64,000 bases of DNA from Ophioderma brevispina (lineage: Eukaryota > Echinodermata > Ophiuroidea > Amphilepidida > Ophiodermatidae), in the NCBI GenBank assembly GCA_023653785.1, contig JAMKCH010019735.1, positions 1 through 64,000 of the forward strand, in the 5' to 3' direction. This document shows positions 24,201 through 35,956 of the stretch, piece by piece (within the stretch, counting starts at the first letter, position 1; each line of letters starts with the position of its first letter). The position numbers were made by a program, and so were the translations under genes. The notes under the pieces were generated by a model, which was given only the letters and a program-made list of their open reading frames with translations, was not told the DNA's origin and did no database searches.

Positions 24201-24339
24201 AACCAAAAGAGTGTTGGTCTAGCCACCCTACCAGGCAGTTAATTTCATTAGGCTATTGTATTCATGAGGTAGAGTGAAATTGATTCGTCCCCCCTTTTGC
24301 TCAAAATATGCAAATTAGGAAGAGTAGTAGTAAACGTAG

Positions 24340-25830
24340 TTTAGTAAAACAAAAGTTTTTAAATCCGGTTTTGTCCCCGCAACCGGGGGTGGCCGGATTC
24401 ACTCACATTCGTAGTCAATCGACCTTACTCCCTCCTTCCACTTCGCCAGATTCAACGCATCCCCCATTCCTTCAACAACCCTCCTACTCTCCTCCTCCAC
24501 TTGTCTTCCGTCCATGTCCTCGTTGGTCGGCCCCTCGTCCTCAAACTACCCACCTCAAACTCAAAAGCCCTTTTTACAAACATGTCATCCTTCCTTCGCA
24601 GCACGGGCCCATACCATCTTACGCCCTTCGCCTTCGCCGTCGCTCAGCCGCCTCTTCCAAACCCAAAATCTGCATCAACTCCTCAGTCTCTTCTTCCTAT
24701 CCATCCATCACACCACACATTGCTCTCACCATTGCTCTCTCTGACCTTCTCAAAATACCCATCTCATTTTCACTCAAGGCACCATGTCTCACTCCAATAC
24801 AGCTTCACTGATCTCACACAAATCTATACACCATCCCTCATCTTCAAGGAAATCTTTCCCAAGTAACAACTCTCACATTCTCTTAAACTTCACCCACCCA
24901 TACCTGTATCTGGCTGTCACAGCCGCCTCACATTCCATCCACCCGCACTAAATCCTGTCACCTAGGTATGTGAACTCATTCACTGTTTCCACCGCGTCAC
25001 ACAACTTTCAACCCTCCTCACCACTCCCTCCCCAACTCCCTTCTTGCATCTTTCACACACAAAAGTCTCTGCCAAACTTGGGGTCACTTCTTCATCTTGG
25101 AATAATCCAATGAAATCACTTCCAACATTCTCAACCCCACTGAATTTGCCCCTCCACCCTCTTTCACATTATCCACATCGAGGTCCACTACCTTACTAAC
25201 ACCTCACCCTCCTCCCAACTCACATCACTTATCTTCCAAGGTTTACCTTCAGGCCCTTATCTCAAATGCCTTCTCCACTTCCAAAACTTCCCTCAAACCC
25301 TCCATGTCTCACAACATTAAAACTTAAATCAATCGCATACGCATCTGACTCAGCAAACCTTCTTTGCACTCTCCGTAACCACATCAACCACAATTGCAAA
25401 CACACCAACGGCGAAACACAGAAACCCTGATTGCACCACCACCTTCCACCTCAAAAACTCCTCCGACAACTCAGACCTACTCTAACTCTTGTTTTTGCTC
25501 TCATAACAGGGACTCAGACACCGCGCTAAAAACACCAATTCTGGTATACCCTTCCTCATTGCCAACTCCATCACTTTCCCGGTAACTTTATCAACGGCTT
25601 CTCATGCCACAAAGCACAAGACAGCTTCTTCCCTTTTGCCAGATATTCCTCTTGATCCTCCTCAAATTGAACCACTGACATCTATCGTTCCCTTCCCTGG
25701 CATAAAACCAAATTTGCATCTCATCCACTTTCACTATCTTCCGAATTCTGTTCTCTAGTACCCTCTCCACAATTTTCATCGCATGCTCCACAACTTCACA
25801 CCCCTATACGCACCAAGGCTCATTGCATCC
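24340..25830 (-). mobile_element. Decayed antisense LINE (reverse transcriptase C-terminal part and tail)
   Basis: On the minus strand, fragments typical of a non-LTR retrotransposon appear in order: ENRIRKIVKVDEMQIWF near 25700-25750, VNEFTYLGDRI near 24960-24990, EAAVTARYRYGWVKFKRM, then SERAMVRAMCGV and EELMQILGLEEAAERRRR around 24620-24740, TRGRPTRTWTEDKWRRRV near 24490-24545, and LNLAKWKEGVRSIDYECE near 24410-24455. Stops and frameshifts interrupt it throughout, so it is dead. It explains the pyrimidine-rich + strand and the long + strand open frames there. The clade was not assigned. Confidence 0.85.
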
Positions 25831-26235
25831 CCTTTTCCCTTTTAAAAATGGGGAACTACCCCACTCACAGCCCACTCCACAGGCATTCCTCCCCATCTAA
25901 CACCCTCTGACACAAATCCATCATCACACCAAAGCCCTATCGCTCCCACTCGCAATAATCATCTCAACACTCACTTCCGAGCGGTCAGCAGGCCTTTCAT
26001 GTTTTTCATTTCTCCAATTGGCATTACCACTTCTTAAGGACGGACTCTCTCTACACTGGCCAGTCCAGTTGAGAGCGTGTAGGCCAATAGGCCATTACAA
26101 TACCACCTGTATGCAGCGGTTGTAGCCAAAGAGTGTAGGTCTAGTTGCCCTACCAGTTGAACTTCTAGTGGTCATTTTATTTGAGAGATATAGAGTAATT
26201 CATATCATTTTGCTAACTATGGCAAATTAGGTCCA

Positions 26236-26943
26236 TTAGAATGCATTTTATTCATGAGAGTAAAAACACAGTGTCGTCGAAACTGTACCATGTTTGAAGA
26301 TCTTTCAAGAGCATTCGCTGTCGGGGTGAGCGGACACTGCCATGGAGATGACACGTATGTAGACTAAGACTCATTGTCACGCAAAGACCCATAATATTTT
26401 TGTTTTTAAATTGTACACTACTGGTACCCAAAAGACCCCTATTTTGCACACATTGCACCCAAAGATCCCATTTGGGGATCCAATAAACCTCTATTATGGG
26501 CTTAGGCAATTTGGCTTTTTTACCAAAGACCCCTACTTTTTGCATATCCTCCATCAACTGATTGCACCAGGGTCTGAACTGATTGCTAGCCTTGTGCCCG
26601 ATCCATTTAATAATGCGAGTTGCACCAGGTCTTTCTTATAAAAAGGTGTGCGCATTTTACTATTTCAAGAATGGCTTAGTTTTAGAGGGGAAAATCTGGA
26701 CGTGAAACTTATGAACCAAAATTGGTGTCTTGTGGTCACAACTCATTTTGAACTTTTTAAAGAACAAACCTGGTAAATAAATTGCTTTGTGTGCGATTCA
26801 AAAACCTGCCATTCGTGTTAGGTGTACAGGTGGCTAGGCCATCAATCCCAAGGGATCAAGGTGATCAATTGGCTCTGACAATCGGACATGAATACCCAGG
26901 GATCAGTGGGTGATTTGTCCCCAGATGTCTGGAGGTTGAAAAG
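26236..26943. other. Intronic DNA without a supported feature
   Basis: Two overlapping short open frames on opposite strands (26252-26641) have no recognisable domain. Confidence 0.4.
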
Positions 26944-26944
26944 A

Positions 26945-27080
26945 TATCAGGGTTTAGGCAAAAAGGTCCCATCTGCAATGGCTGCCACATGTTAGATTTG
27001 GCAGGTATAACAAAATGAGAATACAACTAACAAATGGCAGCTATTGCAGATGGGGCCTTCTTGCACTAAACCCTCGATAT
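26945..27080. mobile_element. MITE family I, copy 1
   Basis: A palindrome of about 136 bp: the left arm ATATCAGGGTTTAGGCAAAA is mirrored by TTCTTGCACTAAACCCTCGATAT at the right, continuing inward through CCCATCTGCAATGGCTGCCA. Copy 2 is at 40214. Confidence 0.82.
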
Positions 27081-29267
27081 GTACAAATCTTGTTTTGCAA
27101 TCTTTCATAAATTTGAAAAAAAACTTGATCCAGTGTCTCCATGTTTATTGCATATGCATTTGTCGGTACACTATGTCGGTATCAGGATTTTGTTGAAATA
27201 TTTTGAGAGATATAGTTTCAGGGACTGACAGTAGTTTTCCATACAGATATAAAATACGGTGGGGGACAACCGTAATGCATTTTTGGAAGGCCAAAATTTT
27301 CATTCAGGGCAAAATGTGTGTCAGATTGGCCTTCCAGCAATATTTGTCAGGTGGTGTTCCCCCATTTACCCCATAGATAATACCCCTGGGTATATGAAAT
27401 ACATTTATAAGTAGGCCTATATACTTTTGACCTAGTTCCTAAAATTAACAAAATCTTTATTCACTTATTACATACTGCCACATATGGAGGCTTTCAAATG
27501 TAGACTACATTGTTAGTGTGGGCTTTTTATGTATATATTATTATATGCCACATCTGTCTGTCTGTATGTCATGATGTCGGTCTGTCATGATGTCTGTCCA
27601 TCCTTTTTCTCGGAGGTCAGAGGTTGTATGCTTACGGAACGTGGTGGGTGGGTACGCGGGTGTAGCTTGGGCTAGGCCAGATCAAGTTCGATCGGTTAGC
27701 GGATACGCGCCCCACTGGCCGGGTAATTGTAAAACACGGTTTTCAAACAAGTAGTGCTTTAAAAAGCCAGGTAATTGTGAAAGCTGGGTACCACCTAGTA
27801 TTGCAATGATCAACCATGCATTGGTGCATTCGGTGTCCGAAATAGCTCCATATTTGGACCAAAAAGATAGTGAATTATTGTCACTTTTATTCATATGAGC
27901 AAGAACTAAATTGGTACTCAAGGTCAGTAAATGAGAGCAATTTAATATTCCACCAAAGAAGTCCATAACATATATCTGATAAGTTTATGAAAGTCATTGT
28001 CGGAGTAGGGGCGTAGCCAGGATTGATATCTTTTTTTCTTGGAAAATTTGAAAGAATTTGGATCAAGGAATGACTTTTGAAATATGGGTGGGTAAGCTTA
28101 TGACTTTAGCCCAGACTTGCCCTATATTTGTGAAAGTTCCTTTGGGCATTAAATTAAGTGTACATGCTTGATAATTTCTCTATTTAACAGGAAATCTGGT
28201 GCTCACATAGCTCAGTTAATCCAAGTAAAAAAAGTTTCCCTTCCTGCCCGCTTCCTTTTTGCTGATCGCCTCTCTCTTCATCTCTTTATTTAATGCGAAA
28301 TTTCCAGATCATGAAAATCATGTAACTGTTTATAAACTTCTGTAGCTTGTTTGTATTTTTGTTTCCAACAAAATTGTAGCCAAATATTCTTTAAAATAAA
28401 CTCACGGTCTAGAAACGGCATGGAAAGGAGTGACCATAAGTTAAGAAACAGCAACTAGAAAAAGTTGAAATTAGTAGTTGTTTAAAAAAAAAAATAATCG
28501 GCTGTGTTGGTAAATTACCATAAAAAGAGCCTCCTCTTTCCTTTTCTCGAAAAGTCTGGATGAGAAACTGTTTTTGTGTATTTGTTTGTTTGTTAAACTT
28601 GAGTTTACACAGACTGTAATTTGGACCTCAGGTTTAAAAATGAATATTTACCTTTGAAAATGGTATAGATTTAAGGGCAATGCTTGACTCTTAGGCACAT
28701 GTTGCTATGGGAACCAAACTTGAATCCCATGATGCCCACGTTCAATACTGTGAAAAAGAAAGGGAAAACAAGTTTGTACGGAAGTGAACCTTACTATAAG
28801 CATGAATAGCAATCCGTTTGTCCAAATCTACACAAGTCATTACCAATTAGCCTTTCGGATATTTGAAAGAGTATAGTTGCCGATACCGTGCAACACAAAA
28901 ATGCACCCAAATTCTCCCTGTCGATTATACCCACATAGCAAATCTGACTCTAGGGGTACATGCTCACAAACCAGGCTTAGCCTTGTCTCGGGGACTTTGC
29001 CTTTTTGTCGGTAGCCATCCACCTTCCTATGCAGTGTGTAGCCTAATTGGCGGAGGTTTTTCATATGTGGCCAAGACCTTGGCTTGACTTCAAGCTCTTT
29101 AGTTAGGGATTATTTCTGATCCCGTGTTACAGAGGGCACGAGAATCAAGCATACAGGTAGGTCGAAATAAAATGTAGGTTTTATTTTTCACAGAATGCTG
29201 AACACATGTGGGAGAGGATTTGTATTTTGTTTTACATAAAAAAGATGATTGAATTTTGAATTTGTTG
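27081..29267. other. Intronic DNA without a supported feature
   Basis: Contains a short imperfect TGTC-rich tract at 27550-27600 and a fragment GGGGCGTAGCCAGGATTG at 28009 resembling a transposon end with no partner. No exon or RNA gene seen. Confidence 0.4.
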
Positions 29268-29623
29268 TACGTATTGTTCCTGATACAACGCCCCAGGGGT
29301 CGGTGCAGTTTCCAAAGAGGGGATTTATTACCGTTAAAAAATTGGAAAAGTCAACAATCCCCGAAAAATCACCTTACACAGTTTAGAAAAGATTACTGGG
29401 GGTCCAGATGTCGTTATAACACATGAACATCCAGGAACAGTAGCATTTGGACCTACTTTGTAGAAAGCAGTGATGACAACAGCGAGTATGATACGGATAT
29501 ACACAGTCCTGGCAATTAATCATGTGATTTAGGTAGCTTAACTCATTTTCTTGAATTTTTTTTATCCAAAAATCGTAGGTGGTGTTTATTAGAGCAGGGG
29601 CGTTTATTAGGAACAACACGGTA
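29268..29623. mobile_element. MITE with TACxGTA ends (family U)
   Basis: Left end TACGTATTGTTCCTGATACA..CGCCCC, right end GGGGCGTTTATTAGGAACAA then CACGGTA. The inverted repeats are about 27 bp. The ends carry TA, as in mariner-type insertions. No transposase. Confidence 0.72.
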
Positions 29624-29907
29624 TCCATTTCAAACTACAATCTGTCATATGGGTTGAGATGCTTAATATACATTAGCGGTTTAAACAGGGGGGGGGGGGG
29701 AGGACGGAGGTTGCCACACCCAGAGCACTTTACTGGGAGAAGGAGAAGTTGAAAAAAAAGTGCTGAAAAATTCAGGCCTTTTTTTGTCCACTACCAGGAA
29801 ATTTTCATTCAGCCAAGAAAATCTAGCCTCAAAAACCACCGTCCAACCAGAAAATGTGATCAAAACTGGGAATTTTGCCCCTCTGGATCAAGTGACCCCA
29901 GTTACGC

Positions 29908-30835
29908 TAGGCACCGGAGTTTGCGCGATTGCGCAAAACGCGCAACATCGCCGAATTTCGGGTCTATCACATTTTGTTGATTGGTCCATCGGGTCAAATA
30001 TTTTCACGATTTGGTTAAAAAAAACCCTTTTTTTAATGTTAATTTGCAATAAACAAACAAAAATGATTATAAATCATATTATGCAAACGTCGGCGAAAAT
30101 TATGACTCACAAAGCTCCCAATAAGTGCAAAATATAGTCCACATGTATAATAAATCCTAGCGTAGAACCCTTGATTAGTTGAACACAGATGACCCGACCT
30201 ATTTTCCATTGTGAAGCGTCATTATATGGTTTGCGCTTCGGGCATTAAACAATGAATGATATTCAAAGCTATCAACGCGCGGTTTACGGGTCTTTGTTAT
30301 ATTGGTTTACCATGGGATAATTAATCTCTTCGGAATTAAACAAATTGGACTTGGCCGCGGTAGGAAGGTTCTTCCCGGAGGGAAATCGGTAGGGCCAGCG
30401 GAGAGAGGAAAACAACTTCCCACACATTTCAGGGCAAGAGTGGCAAAACCTGTAACGCGATCAACGTCATTAGAGACCGGGGCCGGGATTCCCCAATCCA
30501 CGTGCGAAAGTAAATATTCTCGGGGATGTAGCAAAGGCCTCAGCCCCGGGCAGCGGCCATCTACATCTGTCAAAATATGGTATTCGGAATATAAAGGGAA
30601 AAAAAACAGGGTGAACGATGTGTCTTGTAATTTTCAGCCGAGAAAAAAAGTAAGAAATAGGATGTACAACTTTGGAAAGTTTGAGCATAGTTTTTGAAAA
30701 GCTTTTTCGTGTCCTGGTGATTGTAGGCAAACATAAGGAAACGCATTTTCGTGATTTTTACTTTTAAAAAGCGCGCATTTTAATTACCGGCTGCGCCAAT
30801 TTTGCCGTTGAAATCGCGCAAAACTCCGGTGCCTA
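29908..30835. mobile_element. 928-bp DNA element with 8-bp target duplication (family K, hAT-like)
   Basis: Ends TAGGCACCGGAGTTTGCGCG and the reverse complement of TAGGCACCGGAGTTTTGCGC. It is flanked by an exact 8-bp direct repeat AGTTACGC (29900-29907 and 30836-30843), as for hAT insertions. The inside has moderate CpG content and a 131-codon + strand open frame (30302-30697) with no recognisable transposase motif, so it is probably non-autonomous. Confidence 0.88.
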
Positions 30836-30945
30836 AGTTACGCCCTTGTTGACATGTCTTGTTTAAAATGCCCCCTCCACCCTGTTAGCATTGTTGAATC
30901 CTGGAGATGTGTTCTCCCCCTCAAAAAGGAACCCAAGAGGAGGGG

Positions 30946-31631
30946 CACACATTTACGTGTCGTATTGGCACACAGCGCCGCCATTGAATCTTGGCAAACC
31001 TTGACAAATCTTCACGGCGCTAGGGAGTTATCAACAACATCATAAGCGTGAAACTCCACGTAACACAGTGTCAGATAGCGTTGATCGGATATTTTGTACA
31101 TTGCGGTGCACTGGATATTGCGCGCAAAATACTTGGCTATCGTAACGATTACGAACCAACAATATTCCTAAAACTAAATTGTCTAGTTAGCTATGACTAG
31201 TTTATAATAGAGGTGTATTTTGGAAAAAAAGATGAAAAAAAAAAAAAAACAGGAAAAATGCACATCCATGACAAGCAATTCTTTCTTACCTGATCGTCTT
31301 ATCAGCCGGCTCAATTCTCGATTGCCGTTGTCAAGTCATGCCACACCTCAGGCTAACAAAAAACTAGTGATCTAAGGGGTCTTTTTGGTCAGGAACCCAT
31401 TTAACATCAGAATTGGGACATGATCGTTTGATTTCGCGATATCAAAGGTACCGCGAAAAAACCGTTTTCATTCCTTGGTCAAGCTAATCGCAGAGCCTTT
31501 AACAAAGCCGTTTGGCTGCTAGGGAGTCCCATGACGTAGCGCATGTTAAAATAGCGGCCAAATAGCGATGCGGATACGGAATAGGGCGGCGCTGTGTCCC
31601 GACACTACATGCTGGGAGAGTAAATGTGTGA
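30946..31631. mobile_element. Inverted-repeat element of about 690 bp (family L)
   Basis: CACACATTTAC..GTGTCG..ACACAGCGCCGCC at the left is matched in inverse orientation by GGCGGCGCTGTGTC..CGACAC..GTAAATGTGTG at the right. An inner CGCTAGGGAGT is also partly mirrored. No target duplication could be settled. Confidence 0.6.
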
Positions 31632-32685
31632 GGGTGATAGGAAAGACTCCCAAGACAATTGCCATTGATTTCGGGAATTCCTAATTTGAGGAAATACAGA
31701 AAGAAATAGAGCATTAGTTCCCAACCAAGGTGTCATATGGCTCGCAGAAGGAGTCACAAGGTAACTTTTGAAGAAAATTTTAAGTAAATAGGCCTATTAG
31801 ATTGTAGCAAAATGTTTGGGAAGTCGCCAGAGAAAATGTTTAGAGAAAATCTATATCCTCAGAAAATCTCCTGGTGTCATTTATGTGTTTTGTCCTCTGA
31901 AGGACACTTACAATTCCAAAACATATGAAAATTGAATGGGACCAGACGGGCTCACCCACCTTAACCTCAAGAGGAATCATGCACAGACATTTTAGGGGGG
32001 GGGGGGGCCCCACCCACTGAATAGAATGCCCCTTAAAGCAATTTTATCACGAAAATATTATCAGTAGGCTATATAAGGGCACAGAGAGAGCTACAACTTG
32101 TTTAACCATAATCATAGTTAATCATCAGACCTAGACTTACAATGTGTGAACACAGTTGGGTGCGTCTACAAAAGGTCCAATATTTCTTATTAATTTGATC
32201 CAAAGAATATTCATATCAGCTTGTCATGGAATGTGAAGGGTTACTATCAGAAAAAGTCATGAAATCTGTATTTATAATATTTTAGAGGGTCTTTACCATG
32301 CATATATCCTCATTTCCATCGGTTAGTAGCCCTTGAGTAGCAGAGACTCTTAACGCTTGAATAAAGAAAGAGTAATGGCTTAACCATACCAGGTTGGAAT
32401 TGGGGTATAAGAGGAATACCGAATGTTTCTGGTACTGGTTAAGGGGGGGTTTTTTTCACAAGATTTTAGCAATGTTATGCCAGGCTTGCCTAAAAGGCCT
32501 AAAACTTGAGATCAAAAGCTCTCAAAAACAGGTCTAGAATTAATTTTTAAGGTTCATCAACAATGGGTCCCTAGTAAAATCACATTTGCAATATGTGCCC
32601 TGTGAAATAACCCCATGGGGTATGGTTTGGTGCTTGTAGGTGGAAAAAACCAACCCTTGAGTTAATATGAGGGAATATACATTGT

Positions 32686-33227
32686 GTAAATGCAGGTGCT
32701 TATTTGATCGCTTTTGGAAACAACTGCCGTACTTGAGTGAGTACTATCAATTTGATCAGTGGCGTATCGGGCCTGCCGCTCCTGAGGGGGCAAATTTCCC
32801 AGTCTTGGGAAATATTTCTTTCAGGGGTCAAAAGGGCCAATTTTCCTGGTCAGAGCGCTTAAAAAAACGGGCGATTTAGCAGGTTTTTGCATTTTTTCCC
32901 GGCCAAAGTAGTCAGGGGGAGCAAAGTTGCCCCGCACCTGTACGCCACTGATGATTTTGATATCGATGAAAGGCAGGATTTTTTCAGTGTCGTCCATGAA
33001 TTTCAGACTTCATATTGTTTCTTTCAAAAGATAAAAAATATTGCTGTGTTTTAAAGGTTAACAATCATATTAGCACAGTAGTGAAAATAGGGTCGCGGCA
33101 ATGCAAATTTATCACTGTACCATAACAACTGCCTTTCCCTGAAACTTGGTGGGAGTTGCGCATATATGAAGTGTCGGGCTTCGTCTATCAAGTAACGGAA
33201 CCACGTAAATTGAACACGCACCCTTAA
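32686..33227. mobile_element. MITE family C, copy 2, interrupted by a second element
   Basis: The two flanks align with the intact copy at 44799-45143: left GATCGCTTTTGGA..GTACTATCAATTTGAT, right TTTTGATATCGATGAAAGGC through CACGTAAATTGAACACGCACCCTTAA. A 194-bp element at 32757-32950 splits it. Confidence 0.7.
32757..32950. mobile_element. hAT-like MITE nested in family C
   Basis: Ends CAGTGGCGTATCGGGCCTG and the mirrored CCTGTACGCCACTG. CAGTGGCGTA is a common hAT-type terminus. The target duplication is blurred (AATTTGAT on the left, ATTTTGAT three bases inside the right flank). Confidence 0.75.
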
Positions 33228-34424
33228 CACAATCATTGCACATATTCTCTTTCATGCAAGGGAGGTTTTACTGATGCGTCCATGTAAATTGTTTTCCGGG
33301 GTTTTCACGCTATAGTTTTTCGTCGCTAAATTGTTGTGATCAATTTATCAAGGGGTAAATGATGATTTCAAGTTAGGACCAAAAAAAAAAAAAAATAGTT
33401 GTCTCAACTGATGAGTGGACTTGATAAAGTAATGCGTAGCGTGGTATTTTTTTTTTTTTTTTTAATTGTCAACTTTGTGCTCGGCAATAAAATATCAATG
33501 TGCATGCACCCACTGATCGTCAAATTTCACCAGTGCTTGTAAATCCACCATGTATCGAATTCTGCAGTCATCGGCAGTATCAACATCAGCGATTTCATGC
33601 CTCAGTCCACACAGGGATTTCCCCCAAACAAGATTTCAATTGACAATATCTTTAAGAGTTTTTGTTCTTATCAGTTTTGTGGAAGATCCAGTTGTTATAG
33701 GGTTGCAGATTCAACGTTACTGAGAATAACTGGACCATCGTTACTTTTCGAAGCACATGTATATACGCGACGGTGAATTGGACCTTTGGACCGCACACCA
33801 GTAAATAAAGTGCCGCAGTGAAATACACACGTAAATATACCGTGTTGATATATGCGCGATTTTGACCTGAAGCGGCAAGATTTTGCAAGGAAAGGAATCA
33901 TTATATATCAAATGGTTTGCACATAGATAAACTGCTTAATAATGAATTTAATGCAATGGGGTCATCAATTTGGTTTTGCGATATGCGACGCTAAAAAGCC
34001 ACTTTAGTGACAGTTTCCACCCGTTTCGAGCCGGCACACTTTACCGGAAGTATATTGCAATTTATTGGTGGTGGAGTGTTTTCACTTCGCACGTTGGTGC
34101 AACAGTAGTATCGTATATGCACTCACGTCAACGTAAAAAAAATAGTCAGTTCACCGCCGAGAGTCGCAGATTGCGTGAATCGTGCATTTCACAATTTCAG
34201 TTTTCAACAAAAATTTGGCGTCATGACTTTTTTTTTGAAAATAAAAAATAAAAAAAAGTTACGCATAACTTTTTTTCAATTTTCGGCGAAATTTACAAAC
34301 ACGCGCGCGTCAGCTTTGGACAAAAACCATTTTTTTTTTTTTGGCCTTAGCAAACATGATTGATGACTATAGAATGAGTTTGCCAATCTGCCTAGTACCA
34401 CTTAACTGGCTAGTAATACAGAAT

Positions 34425-34463
<39 letters not shown>

Positions 34464-35600
34464 ACTTATTTAAAAAAGCTGTCTTAGGCTAAAATTAAAG
34501 AATTCACTCAATATTTGAAAGGTGACACATCAACTAAGTCTGGTTAAACATGCCTTCATGATCCCTACCAAGACAAAAATATCCTAATAAATAAGAGAAA
34601 ATTTTGGGAAGGTAATCTGAAGCTGCCCGATTTAGGCTTAGCCTTTTGAGATGGACATACTGCCAACATCGCTATTGTTTTCACCAAAGGGCAAAAATAT
34701 GAAGATCGGAAGCATTCAAACCTGCGTGAGCCCTGGTCTCCGCTATATTTATGTGAACATATAGATGAAACATTACTTGAACTGGGAAGTGGCGTGATTG
34801 TGGCAGCAGTCGTGAATGTTTGTTGAGAATGGAGATATAACTATTTTGTAACATGGGCACCAGAGAACTCAATTATTTTATTTTCAGAGGATAACACATG
34901 GACGGTGCATTGATAGGCTAGTAGTGTCTTTGCATCTTGAAAACCCAAATTTTACTCAAACATTTGCAATTTGTAGTGGAGAAATGTGAAAATATACCAC
35001 AATGGAGGGCTAGTAAAAAATTGTTTGACTCAACAGAGAGATGGCAAGGGGTCAACCCGTGTATCCAGACTGGCTTTTTGAGGGGGACTCCGGAAGGCGC
35101 AAAGGATCTGATCGGGAGAAAATAGGCCTGATTTTGATATTGTTTTGTTTTGGCATTAAACCCCAGGGGACGGCAACCCCCAAGATATGCCACCGATGGT
35201 GTGGTGGCAGAGACAAATCATCCCCCACCTCCCAAGTCATGTTTTTATGGTATTATTCGAATCCTTGCATGTAAGGTGAGAAATAAAAAAACAAAAACTC
35301 AAAAAAAAACCCCAAAAAAAATATTAACTTGCTTTTGAAAAGTCAAAAACAAAAAGCTCATGCAAATCATCTCAAATCCCAATGGTATATCACGATCCTT
35401 AGCCATATTCCACTGACTTCCGCTCCAAGTTTTTTTTATCATCAGAAACCATAATATTGTATGAGTGCCCCTAATCGTGTGTGCTAATTTTATCTAGCTG
35501 AAAGATATCAAGATTTTCTCATTACTGTGTGTTAAATCGACAAATTACATAGGAGTGGCCTATGGGGTGGTACCGGGATACAAACAAATTCTCAAAAACA
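33228..35600. other. Intronic DNA with homopolymer tracts
   Basis: Contains T runs of 17 (33447-33463) and 33 (34426-34458). No second copy of the sequences beside these runs was found in the window. Short open frames show no domains. Confidence 0.45.
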
Positions 35601-35956
35601 TTAAAGGGGATGGCCCGATTAAGTCTATAAATTTTTCATTCTTGATAGAATGGCCTTCACCCGAGAAAAACCCCATCTGTAAAGCTTCACGTCGATATTG
35701 CAAGCAGGAGTTTTAATGGGAGCTAACAACATGATTTTGTAATCCCTTAGAGTGCTGTGAAAATTAATATTGGTCAAACCCAAAATGGAGCATAGTGCGA
35801 TTCATAAATCCAAACCAACATCCTTTAGCCATAAGATTTACAGGGTAAAATGGAAAAATAGTAGCTGCGCTGCCATACCAAATGTTGACCAACTTCTGGT
35901 AAAATCTGGGGTCCTGGGGATGTAGGCTATTAGTGAATCAGTCCATGGACCTGATA
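35601..35956. mobile_element. MITE family E, copy 2
   Basis: Starts TTAAAGGGGATGGCCCGATT and carries the shared body (GATAGAATGGCCTTCAC, AAAATTAATATTGGTCAA, TTTAGCCATAAGATTTACAG, GTCCTGGGGA). The right end is decayed (CAGTCCATGGACCTGATAAA). Confidence 0.75.

Noticed and set aside
24308..24866. Overlapping + strand open frames of 167, 121 and 76 codons
   Set aside because: They are the antisense of a decayed LINE whose motifs (FTYLGD, RGRPTRTW, LNLAKW) read on the minus strand; the proline/serine-rich + translation is a by-product.
30302..30730. 131-codon + and overlapping minus open frames inside the 928-bp element
   Set aside because: No transposase motif could be recognised and frames overlap on both strands, so they are not called as genes.
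34426..34458. 33-T run as another duplication junction
   Set aside because: Neither the sequence before nor after the run was found duplicated elsewhere in the window.
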